A DNA stretch of 62,000 nucleotides from Neocallimastix lanati (nom. inval.) (GCA_016946835.1 JACVTC010000044.1:467501-529500); one strand, 5' to 3'. Shown: positions 1 through 11,309, counted from the first letter of the stretch. A program made the numbers and translations. Notes: generated by a model from the letters alone, not told the origin.

Positions 1-548
1 AATATAAAAATAAAATTGTTTTTATATACAATTCTTTTAATTCACTTAAATTTCCAATGGATTCAGGAATGGTACCACTTAACTTATAACTAGAAAAACC
101 TCTATATTTATTTCATCATTCGATTTAATTTTATCATATATATATATTAATATTATTAATATTATAATATCTAATAAATTATACAATAAATTTATTTATA
201 ATAATAACATAAAAAAATATAATTTTTTATTTACAATGAAGTTAATTTGGTTAACTTTCCAATAGATTCAGGAATGGTTCCAACTATATTATTACTAAAT
301 AAATTTCTATTTATTTCATATAATTTAATTTTATTCAGTTTAATAAAAATAAAAAATAATATAATTAAAAACAATATAATTAATATCATAATATTATTCA
401 GAAACATATAAATATAAGTATATATATAAATATAAAATAAAATAAAATTAAAATAAAATAATTTTTTATTTACAATGAAATTAATTCACTTAAATTTCCA
501 ATGGATTCAGGAATGGGACCACTTAATGAATCACCATTATAAAAATTC
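1..548 (-). CDS. Secreted LRR protein, exons 2-4 (one LRR per exon), runs off window
   Basis: Continuation of the LRR gene. Three exons each encode exactly one repeat of the type NxLxGxIPESIGNLxxL: 474-548 (75 bp), 235-306 (72 bp) and 30-101 (72 bp). Each begins after an AG and ends in TT before a GTAAAT or GTATAT donor, so every intron is phase 2 and the codon split between exons is TT|G or TT|A (Leu). Introns are 307-473 and 102-234; a further intron begins at 29 and leaves the window. All repeats contain GTIPESIG or GPIPESIG. The introns after exons 2 and 3 start with nearly the same sequence, so exon plus intron was duplicated as a unit. Exon borders come from splice motifs and frame continuity, not transcripts. 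Confidence 0.65.
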
Positions 549-911
549 CTATTTATAATTCAATAATATTTTTAAAAGTATTAATATTTATTAATTAATA
601 TTATTATTATAATATTTAGTAAATTATAAATTTATATAAAATAAATATATATATATATATAAAATAATAATATTGATTATAAATATTTTATTAATTTTAA
701 TGAATTAATAATTTTAAAAGATATTATAAAAAATTTTTTTTCTTTAATACAAAATAATAAGTATTTTCTATAATTTCTTTTTAAAGAAAAATATTACTTT
801 ATAAAATTAAAATAGAAAGAAAATAGTTTATATATAAAATGTAATATCTCAAATATTAATTTTCAACTAATAGTTCATCTTTAAAACAATTATAAAAAAT
901 TTTTATATTAC

Positions 912-1144
912 ATTGCAATTATATGACCCTGTTCACAATAAATTCCATCGTATTCACAACAATTAAAGGATTCATTTTGGCCTAATAAACTATTTATAAT
1001 TTTACATTCATCAATACTACTATCACGTTTGGATACTCTTTTATTAGGTTTGTTGGCGAATTTATGTAAGTTTTTTGTAGCAGTACATGTCACCACCAAA
1101 AAACTAAAATATAGAATGAACCATTTCATTTTATAATATTCCAT
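912..1144 (-). CDS. Secreted LRR protein, exon 1 (signal peptide + LRR N-terminal cap)
   Basis: First exon of a secreted leucine-rich-repeat protein. The reading starts MEYYK and then MKWFILYFSFLVVTCTAT, a typical signal peptide, so the real start may be the second Met at 1129. After a basic stretch comes a cysteine-bearing cap (DECKI, then NCCEYDGIYCEQGHI), the usual N-terminal cap in front of plant-type LRRs. The exon ends in phase 2 at 912, immediately before a GTAATA donor. Splicing 363 bp to the exon at 474-548 rebuilds an unbroken cap-to-LRR transition: GHIIA, then Met (AT|G), then NFYNGDSLSGPIP. In this protein style the product is expected outside the cell or at the surface. The gene runs off the left edge. 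The cap and signal peptide are seen directly; the ligand is unknown. Confidence 0.72.
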
Positions 1145-1384
1145 TTTATAGTAATGAAAACTATTTCACTATGTATTTATTATTTTTATTAGAATAAAAT
1201 ATTGGTTTATTTATAATATATATATATTTTTTAAAAAAAAAAAATAAAAAAGGGAAAAAATAAATTTAAAAACAAAATAAAATTGATATTTTTTTTTTTT
1301 TTTTTTTTTTTACATTGAAAAATATAAAATTTTGGTTCTCATTTTTATTTTATATTTTTATTTTATATTTTTATTTTTATATTC

Positions 1385-1385
<1 letters not shown>
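1145..1385. other. AT-rich 5' flank of the LRR gene
   Basis: Upstream of the LRR start on the minus strand. It holds A/T homopolymers (A-runs near 1232-1245, a T-run near 1291-1310) and no reading frame I would defend. Any promoter must lie here, but I see no diagnostic element. Confidence 0.4.
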
Positions 1386-1386
<1 letters not shown>

Positions 1387-1469
<83 letters not shown>

Positions 1470-1498
1470 GTTATTATTATTATTATTATTATTATTCA
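1387..1498. repeat. (TTA)n trinucleotide microsatellite
   Basis: About 110 bp of TTA/ATT triplets with one G interruption near 1470. Translations of this tract give runs of Leu, Ile or Asn and are not genes. Confidence 0.9.
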
Positions 1499-1565
1499 TT
1501 ATTATTCTTATAATTATGCTTTTGGGATAATTAAAATTAAATTTAAATTTCATAAAGTTATTCCT

Positions 1566-2490
1566 CACAAAAAGTTTATTATATATTAAATTAAAAATTT
1601 TATTTCTTAATTATATTTTCTTATTTTGTTAAAGAAAAAAAATTTTTTAAATATTCCATCCTATATTAATAATACATAAAGTTTAAACTTTAAAATCAAT
1701 TTAGATGGTAATGCAATTAGTGTATAAACTTTAAAATCATTATAATTTGTAATGCAATTATTATTTTAACTTTAAAATCAATTTAGTTAGTAATGCAATT
1801 ATTTTTATTGTTGTGTTGTTAATCAATGCTAGTATTATTAATTGAAATATGGTAAAGGGTATAGTATAAAAAAAAAAAAAAAAATTTTTTTTTGTTTTTC
1901 TTAAAAAATTCAAAGGAGAAAGAATAAATTTTTCTAGGAAATAAGCTGATTTATATATATATGTAGGGCTGATATATATCAAAAGAGATATAGAGATATA
2001 CTTTGGTGATGAATTATTATCGAATTTTGTTTTTTTTAGGATTACAAAATGAGAAATATTACTTTTGTAGATAAAAACTTTAAAAATGTGAAAAAAATTA
2101 GCTTTGATTTTAAATTAGAATTTCAAATTGGGAATCATTTTAAGAGGAATTCTTTTGTAAACCAAATTAAAAAAAAAAATAAAAATAAAAATAAAATAAA
2201 ATAAAAAAATATAAATAAATAAATTTTAAATTTTAATAGTAGGCATTAATACATTGAAATATTAAAATATATATAGAAATTAAAATTACTGGAAAACTAC
2301 CACTTCATACCAATCATCTTGTTACTTTTCTATAAACTTAATTTAGTATTTTAAGATTAATATTATTTTAAAGTTTTTAGAATTTTTTGAATATTTTTTT
2401 GAATTTTTTGATTTTTTTTTGAAAATTTTTGATTTTTTGAATAAAATGAAGAATAGTCATATAGAACTATTTTTAATTATTGTCTTGATA
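1566..2490. repeat. Segmental duplication, copy A
   Basis: Diverged copy of 6617-7650. Shared landmarks in the same order are TTTATTATATATTAAATT (1574), ACTTTAAAATCAATTTAG (around 1686 and again further on), AGAGGAATTCTTTTGTAAA (2142) and GTCATATAGAACTATTT (2455). Small indels and homopolymer changes separate the copies. On the minus strand its left end carries a weak match to the reading at 6480-6671 (a common LIYNK...FK...KS pattern), so part of the block may be an old gene. No intact frame remains. Confidence 0.6.
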
Positions 2491-2499
2491 TACGTATAT

Positions 2500-2821
2500 A
2501 TATATATATATTTTTTTTTTTTATCAAAATATTTGAAATTAATAATAATATTAACCTTTAATGATAGATGGGCTAATAAAAAAATATCAAACAAGATATT
2601 ATTTTTTATTAACATTATTTGAGACTTTAATCTTATTAATGAAACTATGCTTTCATACGACAATATAAATTAATGAATTTTAATAATATTTTTCCATTAA
2701 TATTCTAATTTAATGATTTATCCATATTTAGGTTGATAAAGTTTTTTTTTTTATAGACTAGGAATAAACCTTATTTATTAATATTTATTAAAAAAAACCC
2801 ATCAAAATAAAATACATGAAA

Positions 2822-2856
<35 letters not shown>

Positions 2857-2990
2857 CTCCATATTAGTATTAAAGATTTATATTATGAGTTCCTGTGGAC
2901 AAAAGGTTCCCTAACTCTTCCAATTCATTGATGATAACTTCATATAGATAAAAAATATTACAATAATCTATATCATATTTTTTTTTTTTT
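2500..2990. other. AT-rich spacer, no gene seen
   Basis: Short open readings here are compositional. A pure T tract occupies about 2824-2856. Confidence 0.4.
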
Positions 2991-2996
2991 TTGCCT

Positions 2997-3202
<206 letters not shown>

Positions 3203-3204
3203 TA

Positions 3205-3660
3205 ATAAAACAAAATAATTATTTTTTTTATTCAATTTCAAAGTTATATTATTTTCATTGGCATAATCCATTAATAATTTTACCTCCTTAATATTACCCT
3301 TAAAAATTGTCTTTTTCATTTACATTCAGAATAATATTATTTTTATAAACATAATTTATTAATAATTTAATATTTTCAATATTTATTATTTTGAGTAATA
3401 TCTTTTTTTTTAAAAGAGGGAAATTATCATCTCTCTGTTTTTTCATTAACTTTTTTAAATAATTATTATTTTCATTTGAATATATCATTAATAATATTAT
3501 TATATATCTATATTTTTTTACTTGTAATGGCTATTATTAAAAAGAAAATCTCCATTGTCCTTTTTTTTTTTTTTTTTTTATCAATTTCTAAAATCATGTT
3601 ATTATTATGAGAGAAGTTTATTAATATTTTTTTTTTCAATATTATTTTGATATATTTCCA
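3205..3660 (-). pseudogene. Decayed ankyrin-repeat fragment
   Basis: Three frame-shifted pieces on the minus strand still read as the window's ankyrin repeat: NNNMILEIDKKK near 3585, NIENIKLLINYVYKNN followed by IILNVNEKDNF (about 3300-3400), and NIKEVKLLMDYANENN followed by ITLKLNKKNN (about 3220-3300). The YPLLxAI segments between them are lost or out of frame and the 3' end runs into the AAT tract. No start, no intact frame: a relic. Confidence 0.7.
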
Positions 3661-3719
3661 GAATAAATTTATATATAAATTATATAATATTTCAAAGACC
3701 CAAAACAAGAAAACCAAAA

Positions 3720-4640
3720 CAAAATCATACCTTAACCAAACAATCTAATCAATAATAAGAAAAAAAAAAAAAAAAAAAAAAAGAAAAGAAAATTAAATAA
3801 AAAAAAAAGAAAAGAAAGCTATCCCCTACAACAAAATAAAGCAAAGTCTTCGAGACTCTGTGTTTTTCCCTTTGTTTTTTCCCTATAAATTATTACTCGA
3901 ATCTGCATGCATATTTTTATTTTTTGTTTTTAACAGTGGTAAGTCTTATAGTATTATTAAATAATACAATAGCATTAAATAAAAGTATGTTTTAAAATAC
4001 ATTTCAATATTATCGTATAATTTTGTGTATTTCTAAAGTATTCTATATATGTATATATATATTTATTATTTGTTATCTAACTAATTAAAAAAAAAAACTG
4101 TCAAATTTTAAATTAATAAAAAAATAATAATAATTAATAAAACAAAAATAATTTTAATTCATTTATTTCAAGGAAATAGATTGAAGGATAATTTTTATAA
4201 TATTAGTTTATATGTATATATATATATTAATCATTAATTAATAAAAATTTTATTATCTACGTGTTAAAATTATATTTTATATCCCTATTAGTAATTTTAT
4301 TAATAATAATAAATAAATATAAGTGAATAAATAAAAAAACAAAAAATAAAACAAAATAAATAATAATAAAACAAAATTAATAATAATAATAATAGTAATA
4401 AAAATTAATAATAATAATAAGAATTATAATAATAAGAATTATAATAATATCAATAAAATAATTATTGTAAAAATGATAAATGAAATAAAATAATTATACA
4501 AATATGACTAATTAATTATTTTTAAAAAATAATAAATATATTAAATAATTAATAGATTTAGATTTTAAATTCATATTCATTAATCAATAAAATAAATGTT
4601 AAATATATAAATTCATTCATTTAATATATAAAAGTATTTA
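3720..4640. other. AT-rich spacer with a small hairpin
   Basis: No gene recognised. A slightly GC-richer patch at about 3836-3925 contains the short palindrome AGTCTTCGAGACT (five-base arms, TCG loop). The rest is A/T homopolymer and AAT-rich DNA. Confidence 0.35.
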
Positions 4641-4715
4641 AAAAAATCATACCTATTTGAATCGTTATCTTCAATTATTTCATCTTTATAAAATATAATC
4701 ATAAATATATTAAAT
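4641..4715 (-). pseudogene. Second copy of the ankyrin-protease micro-exon region
   Basis: On the minus strand this reads ...GAAG, then ATAACGATTCAAATAG, then GTATGATTTTTT. It is the counterpart of the micro-exon and donor at 11449-11464. Surrounding AT-rich DNA (about 4510-4650) also matches 11320-11450. The copy keeps an in-frame acidic peptide (EIIEDNDSN against GINEDDDKN) and the same donor. No protease exon was found downstream, so this looks like a remnant of a duplicated gene. The splice role is inferred. Confidence 0.45.
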
Positions 4716-5035
4716 ATCAAAAGTATCTTAAAAATTTTTAAAAAACTACATGGGGTGGAATAATTCAATTCCTTCAGGAATATAAAAAAGTGTCATAATT
4801 ACATAACCATTCCAAAAAAAAAGAAATAAAAAAAATATATATATAATAAATATAACGTAATAGTACTATACATGAAAGAATAATACATTAAAGAAATAAT
4901 AAATACAGGAAAAAAAATGAAAATATGGAAAAAGAAAAAGATATAAGAAGAAAAATGATTCTTTTTCTTAAATATTTTTTTTTTAAAAAAAAAAATTAAT
5001 TAAATAATTTTGATAAATAATATGGATCACAAAAC

Positions 5036-5190
5036 AATTACAACGAGCAATTATACCAAAAGCAATTCAATGCCCAATGTTTTGATTTTTTACCATCACC
5101 TTCGATAGCACGGAGATTTAAGATGGTCTTCTCTCAGCGAATCTCACAGAAGGTAATACGTCCCTGAGGGCGAAGAAATTTACTTGAAAG
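5036..5190. other. GC-richer island of unknown nature
   Basis: About 155 bp with clearly higher GC than anything nearby, with sharp edges into AT-rich DNA. On the minus strand a protein-like stretch can be read (NLRAIEGDGKKSKHWALN, then CFWYNCSL) with one stop upstream. It could be a decayed coding piece, an old retroelement scrap or a structured RNA. I compared it mentally with 5S, 5.8S, U2, U4, U5 and U6 and saw no match. Confidence 0.3.
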
Positions 5191-5199
5191 ATTAATTAT

Positions 5200-5620
5200 T
5201 AAAAATTATTCATTAGCTATTAGAGCTTATTCAAAAATTATCAGAATGATTATGTAATAATTTAGTATTATTAAAATATAATATAAATATGTAAAAATAT
5301 ATATATATATATATTTTAAAAAAATTGACTTATTGTTAACTTTTAAATAACATTATCATATTAAGTAAAATTATATTTTAAAATATATTTCAATATTATT
5401 ATATATTTTTGTGATAATTATATATTGAATATATATATATATATATATATTTTTTTTTTAACACTCCTCCTTAATGTAGGTTCAGTTCAATGTTAAATTT
5501 CATTTTCATTATATTTATTATAATTTTTATTTTTAATATATTTGTGATATTCTCTGATTTTTTCATTATTATTATTGATTCTGTTATTGTCTATATTATT
5601 ATTTATTTTATTATTAGTAC
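5200..5620. other. AT-rich spacer, no gene seen
   Basis: Contains TA dinucleotide runs near 5300 and 5432-5450. Nothing codes. Confidence 0.35.
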
Positions 5621-5626
5621 CTTTTT

Positions 5627-6440
5627 TTATTGATTATTCATACTATTTTCATTATTATGGTTATTATTGCTATTATTGCTATTATGATTATTATTGTTGT
5701 TATCGTTATTATTGTTATTACTTTTATTGATATTATTAATATTGATATTACTATAATTAATATTATTATTATTGATACTATTATTATTGATATTATTATT
5801 ATTGATAATTGTTGTTTTTATTGTTATATTCATCATCATCATTATTGTTGATATTATTATTATTGATATAGTCATCATTATTGAAATTTTCATTATTATT
5901 TTTAATATTATTATTACTGTAATTATTATTTCTTTGTTTTTTTTTTAGTTATATTTTCTTTTTGTCGTAGAATTATTTTTATTGATTATATCTTCATATA
6001 TATATTTTGTATTATTATTATTATTTACTATTGATGAATTATTGAAAATGTCTTGTGAATTAAAAAACTCATTTAGAAATTGGATAATTATTATTGATAT
6101 CATATTTACTTTCATTATAGCATGTATTGCTATCTCCACTGATTTCGTGATCTGGAATGAAATTTGAAATTTGAAATTTCAGTTGAGCATTCTTTAAGAT
6201 AACTGTTTCCAGGATTGGATATGAAAAAAAGACTATTGATATGGATAGGATAATTTTATTATTTGTAATATCTAATAATATATAAACTGATGGATTTTCA
6301 GAGTATACAAAATACATCCCTGATTTAGTATTGTTATTAAACTTATAGATCCTAAACTTAGTCGCCAATTTTGGAAGGATACAAGATCTACGTCTAATTA
6401 TATCCATACCATATCCCATAAAAAAATCTGAAAATTTCAT
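5627..6440 (-). CDS. Possible membrane protein fragment with Asn-rich tail
   Basis: A minus-strand reading from 6440 gives a basic loop (MDIIRRRSCILPKLATKFRI), then YFVYSENPS, then a hydrophobic segment around ILSISIVFFSYPILETVIL, then a Cys-containing stretch (SGDSNTCYNES). A good donor (GAAA|GTAAATATG) at 6110/6109 and an acceptor (ATCAATAG) before 6027 remove 82 bp and join in frame to an Asn-rich tail (NNNNNTKYIYEDIINKNNS). The DNA down to 5627 continues Asn/Asp-rich in shifting frames. The pattern faintly recalls loops of fungal seven-helix receptors, but I cannot assign a family. No confident start is visible, so this may be a 3' part or a relic. Confidence 0.3.
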
Positions 6441-6479
6441 ATGAAATATTTACTAAAACAAAGGTTAACTATTTCAATA

Positions 6480-6671
6480 TCAAAGTATTTGGATGTAAAG
6501 TTTATTTTGTTTTATTATTAAAGCCTTTAGATCATTCAATATAGCTTTGGCTGAATTTATTAATTTATTATAGTGCCATTGAATCGTTTCACTCTTAAGA
6601 TATTTAAAATTCATTATCAAAAATTTATTATATATTAAATTAAAAAAATTTTCTTCATACATTTTTTTCAT
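6480..6671 (-). CDS. Short hypothetical reading upstream of the Asn-rich gene
   Basis: Sixty-three codons beginning MKKMYEENFFNLIYNK. It lies just upstream, on the same strand, of the possible membrane-protein fragment and could be an earlier exon, though no convincing donor-acceptor pair links them. Its start overlaps the left edge of the duplicated segment whose other copy lies at 1566. No family recognised. Confidence 0.2.
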   Translation of the reverse strand: MKKMYEENFFNLIYNKFLIMNFKYLKSETIQWHYNKLINSAKAILNDLKALIIKQNKLYIQIL

Positions 6672-6712
<41 letters not shown>

Positions 6713-7650
6713 CTTATTTTGTGAAAGAAAAAATTTTTAAATGTTCCATACTATATTAATTATATATCAAATATAAACTTTAAAATCAATTTAGTTAGTT
6801 AAATTAAATTAATATTTTTTAACTTTAAAATCAATTTAGTTAGTCATGTAATTATTTTTATTGTTGTATATCCATGCTAATATATAAAATTAAAATATTA
6901 TATATGGAATAGTAAAAAAAATTAAACTGAGAAAGAATAAATTTTATGAGTGAATAAGTTGATCTTTATATATATATGAGGTATATCAAAGAAATATACT
7001 TAAATAATGAATTATTATTGAATTTTGTTTCTTAGGGATATCAAAATTAGAAATATTACTTCGTAGTTAAAAACTTCAAAAATTTTTAAAAAAAAAAAAA
7101 AAAAAAATTAGCCTTGTATTTAAATTGGAGTTTCAAATGTGAATCATGTTATGAGGAATTCTTTTGTAAAGCAAAAATAAAAAAATAAATAAATTTTTTA
7201 AAATTTTAATAGGGTGCATCAATTAATATATAGTATAAGTACCGAATAGTAAAATTTTTGGAAATTAAATTTATAGGAAAAATCACCACTTAATACCAAT
7301 CATTTTACTATTTTCATAAATTTAAATAAATAATATATATATATATATTATTATTTATTTTCTGTGTTTTTTTTTTTTTTATTAAAAAAAATATATATAT
7401 ATATATATATACATATAATTAATAAATAAATAAAGTTAAAGTTAGGAATAACTGCCGCTATAAAAAAAAAGGTTACTTTTCTATGTAAACTTATATAAAA
7501 TTTAATATTAATATAATTTTTAAATTTTTTTAAAATTTTTGATTATTTTTAAATTTTTTAAATATGTCGAATTTTTCGATTATTTTGAGTATGATAAAAA
7601 ATAGTAGTCATATAGAACTATTTTTAATAATTGTTTGCTATATATATATA
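6617..7650. repeat. Segmental duplication, copy B
   Basis: Counterpart of 1566-2490 in the same orientation. Relative to that copy it carries about 165 extra bases at roughly 7304-7470 (TA runs plus a small unique piece with AACTGCCGCTATAAAA). The duplicated order of landmarks is otherwise kept. Confidence 0.6.
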
Positions 7651-8399
7651 TTTTATATATATTTTTAAAATTGTTCGTTATAAAAAAAAAAATTTAAAAT
7701 TTAATTTAATACCAATACCATATTCTAAATTTAAAATTAAATAAAATATTTAATTTTTATATATATCTTTCTATATATTATTTTAATAGCATATCTCTTT
7801 CATATAAATATATGAATTTTTTTTTTAAAAATATTAAAAATTTAATTCTATATAAAATTATATATATCTATTATAGTCTAATGTTGTAGTATATTCCCAA
7901 ATGAAAAAAGAAGTTGCTATTAAAATATATTATGAATAAGTCAAAAAAATTATATTTTTTAAAAACAAACCTACATATTATATTAATTTTTTTTTAAATA
8001 TCATTTCAATATAATTGTATAATTTTGAAAAAATATTTCATTATTATTCAAACAATTTTGTGTTAATAACTTAATAATTAATAAAACAAAAAATATATAT
8101 ATATATATATATTTTTATTTTAATCATTAATAATTATAATAAAATAATTTTATTATTATAATATAGATATTTAAAAATTTTGATATATATTTAAAATTTA
8201 ATAACATTTTAACTAAAAGTAAATATTTAATATCTCAATAAGTTAATATGTAAAAATACTAATTTATTATAATTTTAAAATAATCAACAAACATTAATAT
8301 AATATTTTATATTATATAAAATAAATTAAAATAAAATAAAATAAAAAATATATTTATATATACATATATATATTTACATTTATATATAAATAGTGATAA

Positions 8400-8430
<31 letters not shown>

Positions 8431-8487
8431 ATAATTTTTTATATAAAAATCTAAAATTTTTTTATTTTTTTTATTTCCTTTTAATAC
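7650..8487. other. 3' flank of the ankyrin-protease gene, no gene seen
   Basis: AT-rich DNA with several TA runs (8092-8112, 8400-8418). It probably contains the 3' untranslated region and poly(A) site of the gene ending at 8488, but no specific signal stands out in this composition. Confidence 0.35.
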
Positions 8488-9754
8488 TTATAAATATTTA
8501 AAATCTGTTAAACCTAACCATGTTGTTAAAATGTATTCTCTACCTATTCCATTTTTAATTTTAGAATCTATTTTTTTTATTAATTCTTTCCTATTTGGAA
8601 TAATACGAATCCATTCTAATTGTTTTATATTATCTAAATTATATTCATCTTTTGAAATATAATTATTGTCTCTTTTGGATAGAATAGTGATGTACCATGC
8701 ATAGTTTGTTCTATAAAATAATAATTTTTTTGAAAAAGTGCAACTAAAAAGTGATTTTTTTAATATTTCTAAATTTTTAAGTTTGATTTCCTTTTTATGT
8801 TCTTTTTCTTTTAACTTATTTATATCATTTTTGATTTTATCTATCTGATCTGTTGATAATCTTAATTGTAATCCATATTCTAAATTCCTAAGTTTGATTT
8901 CCTTTTCATGTTCTTTTTCTTTTAACTTATTTATATCATTTTTGATTTTATCTATCTGATCTGTTGATAATCTTAATTGTAATCCATATTCTTTTAAGTC
9001 ATTTATTTCAGATTCTTTTAGTTTTTTCACTGATTTTCTAGCTCTTTTTATTCCATATATATTTTTATTATTATAGAGTCTTCTTATAGCAAATTCAATC
9101 TCACTGTATTTAGTAGCTTTATTTATATATTTTTTTTCGTTATTTTGGTCTTCCTCAATTTTCTTTGATTTATGAATACCAACTACTTCAAAATCTTTAT
9201 TAATAAGTGGTGAGCCAGAAGATCCAAAGGATGTCTTTACTTCATGATAATAATCAAAGCCAAGACTAAATTTTATATTTCCATGGGCTAAAGAATATTC
9301 AGCATTTGCATATTGAAAAATTAAAATTGATTCACCCTTTTTAGCATCTTCAGCACTAGGTCGAAGAAATTCTGGTTCAATATCATCAATAACTTCATCA
9401 TTTAATTCAATAAAGGTGACATCAAAGAGTTCTGAGGTAAATACAAAATCTTGACTTTTTATTTGAATTTCTATTGTATCTTTTTCATTATTTGCTTTAC
9501 TAATTATAAATGGTTTATTTAATCTAAGATTATTTTCATTTAATACATGATTATTTGTCATTAAACCTCGTATTGGATTATCTTTTGATGGAATTGGAAT
9601 TTCAATAAAAAATCCTGTACCACATACTTCATCAACTTTAATTAAACAAATGGAATTATTTCTTTTATTATCATACTTATTATATAATATAGGTTGTGTA
9701 TTATATGAAATATTTTCATTATTTATATTAGAATTATATGCTTTATCCTGATTA
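8488..9754 (-). CDS. Trypsin-like serine protease exon (3' exon of the ankyrin-protease gene)
   Basis: Encodes a chymotrypsin-fold (S1-like) protease domain followed by a coiled coil and a C-terminal region of unknown type. The domain begins SICLIKVDEVCGTGFFIEIP, then TNNHV (catalytic His), DVTFIEL (catalytic Asp) and FGSSGSPL (nucleophile Ser of the GxSG motif), so all three triad residues are present. Starting translation at the internal ATG (9561) would cut off the first strands; the frame stays open back to an AG acceptor before 9754, so this is an internal or 3' exon, not a gene start. Two consecutive 37-residue copies of a charged helical unit (EYGLQLRLSTDQ...KLKEKEH) follow at 8881-8991 and 8770-8880. 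The tail ends in TTWLGLTDFKYL. There is no signal peptide, so it is probably cytosolic. Domain call firm; gene linkage inferred. Confidence 0.75.
8770..8991 (-). repeat. Two tandem 111-bp coding repeats (coiled coil)
   Basis: Two adjacent copies, 8881-8991 and 8770-8880, nearly identical in DNA, each coding 37 residues of charged heptad-like helix. A recent in-frame tandem duplication inside the protease exon. Confidence 0.85.
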
Positions 9755-9810
9755 CTAAATAATATTATTTTATTAAAAATAATAAATAAATAAGTATATA
9801 GTTATATAAA

Positions 9811-11130
9811 TAAAATAAAATAAAATAAAATAAAATAAAATAAAATAAAATAAAATAAATAAAATAAAATAAAATAAAATAAAATAAAATAAAATAAAAT
9901 AAAATAAAATAAAATAAAATAAAATAAAATAAAATAAAATAAAATAAAATAAAATAAAATAAAATAAAATAAAATAAAATAAAATAAAATAAAATAAAAT
10001 AAAATAAAATAAAATAAAATAAAATAAAATAAAATAAAATAAAATAAAATAAAATAAAATAAAATAAAATAAAATAAAATAAAATAAAATAAAATAAATA
10101 AAATAAAATAAAATAAAATAAAATAAAATAAAATAAAATAAAATAAAATAAAATAAAATAAAATAAAATAAAATAAAATAAAATAAAATAAAATAAAATA
10201 AAATAAAATAAAATAAAATAAAATAAAATAAAATAAAATAAAATAAAATAAAATAAAATAAAATAAAATAAAATAAAATAAAATAAAATAAAATAAAATA
10301 AAATAAAATAAATAAAATAAAATAAAATAAAATAAAATAAAATAAAATAAAATAAAATAAAATAAAATAAAATAAAATAAAATAAAATAAAATAAAATAA
10401 AATAAAATAAAATAAAATAAAATAAAATAAAATAAAATAAAATAAAATAAAATAAAATAAAATAAAATAAAATAAAATAAAATAAAATAAAATAAAATAA
10501 AATAAAATAAAATAAAATAAAATAAAACAAATATTGAATGTAATAATATAAAGGTACAGATTGAATAAAATAAAATAAAATAAAATAAAATAAAATAAAA
10601 TAAAATAAAATAAAACAAATATTGAATGTAATAATTTAAAGGTACAGATTGAATAAAATAAAATAAAATAAAATAAAATAAAATAAAATAAAATAAAACA
10701 AATATTGAATGTAATAATTTAAAGGTACAGATTGAATAAAATAAAATAAAATAAAATAAAATAAAATAAAATAAAATAAAATAAAATAAAATAAAATAAA
10801 ATAAAATAAAATAAAATAAAATAAAATAAAATAAAATAAAATAAAATAAAATAAAATAAAATAAAATAAAATAAAATAAAATAAAATAAAATAAAATAAA
10901 ATAAAATAAAATAAAATAAAATAAAATAAAATAAAATAAAATAAAATAAAATAAAATAAAATAAAATAAAATAAAATAAAACAAATATTGAATGTAATAA
11001 TATAAAGGTACAGATTGAATAAAATAAAATAAAATAAAATAAAATAAAATAAAATAAAATAAAATAAAATAAAATAAAATAAATAGTAGAAATATGAATA
11101 TAAAGTACAGATTGAATAAAATAAAATAAA
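9811..11130. repeat. Giant (AAAAT)n tract with 39-bp interspersed units, inside an intron
   Basis: About 1.3 kb of the pentanucleotide AAAAT, which is TTTTA on the coding strand of the surrounding gene. It is broken by three one-triplet phase slips (near 9857, 10096, 10311) and by four almost identical 39-bp units starting CAAATATTGAATGTAATAAT and ending GTACAGATTGAAT (10528-10566, 10616-10654, 10699-10737, 10982-11020). A degenerate fifth lies near 11083-11117. The long FILFY-type translation is an artefact. The tract fills most of intron 2 (9755-11448). Confidence 0.93.
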
Positions 11131-11255
11131 ATAAAATAAAAATAAATTAATAAAAGAAATAATTAAAAATAAATTAATAATAATAAAAAAAATAATATTA
11201 ATATTTAAATATAAAATATTTATATAAACGAAATAAAAATTTGATTAATTTATTA

Positions 11256-11309
<54 letters not shown>

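Noticed and set aside
1315-1589. Poly-Leu, poly-Ile and poly-Asn open frames
   Set aside because: They are translations of the TTA microsatellite in different frames, with no conserved flanks.
5627-5893. Met/Ile-rich start of the Asn-rich frame
   Set aside because: The N-terminal half is an out-of-frame reading of AAT/GAT codons; only the Asn-rich part fits a coding tail.
8488-9561. Protease as a stand-alone gene starting at the ATG at 9561
   Set aside because: That start removes the first strands of the fold, and open, clearly homologous sequence continues upstream to an acceptor near 9754.
9773-10984. 403-codon FILFY repeat protein
   Set aside because: It is the (TTTTA)n repeat read in frame inside an intron; a pentanucleotide cycles through the same five codons.
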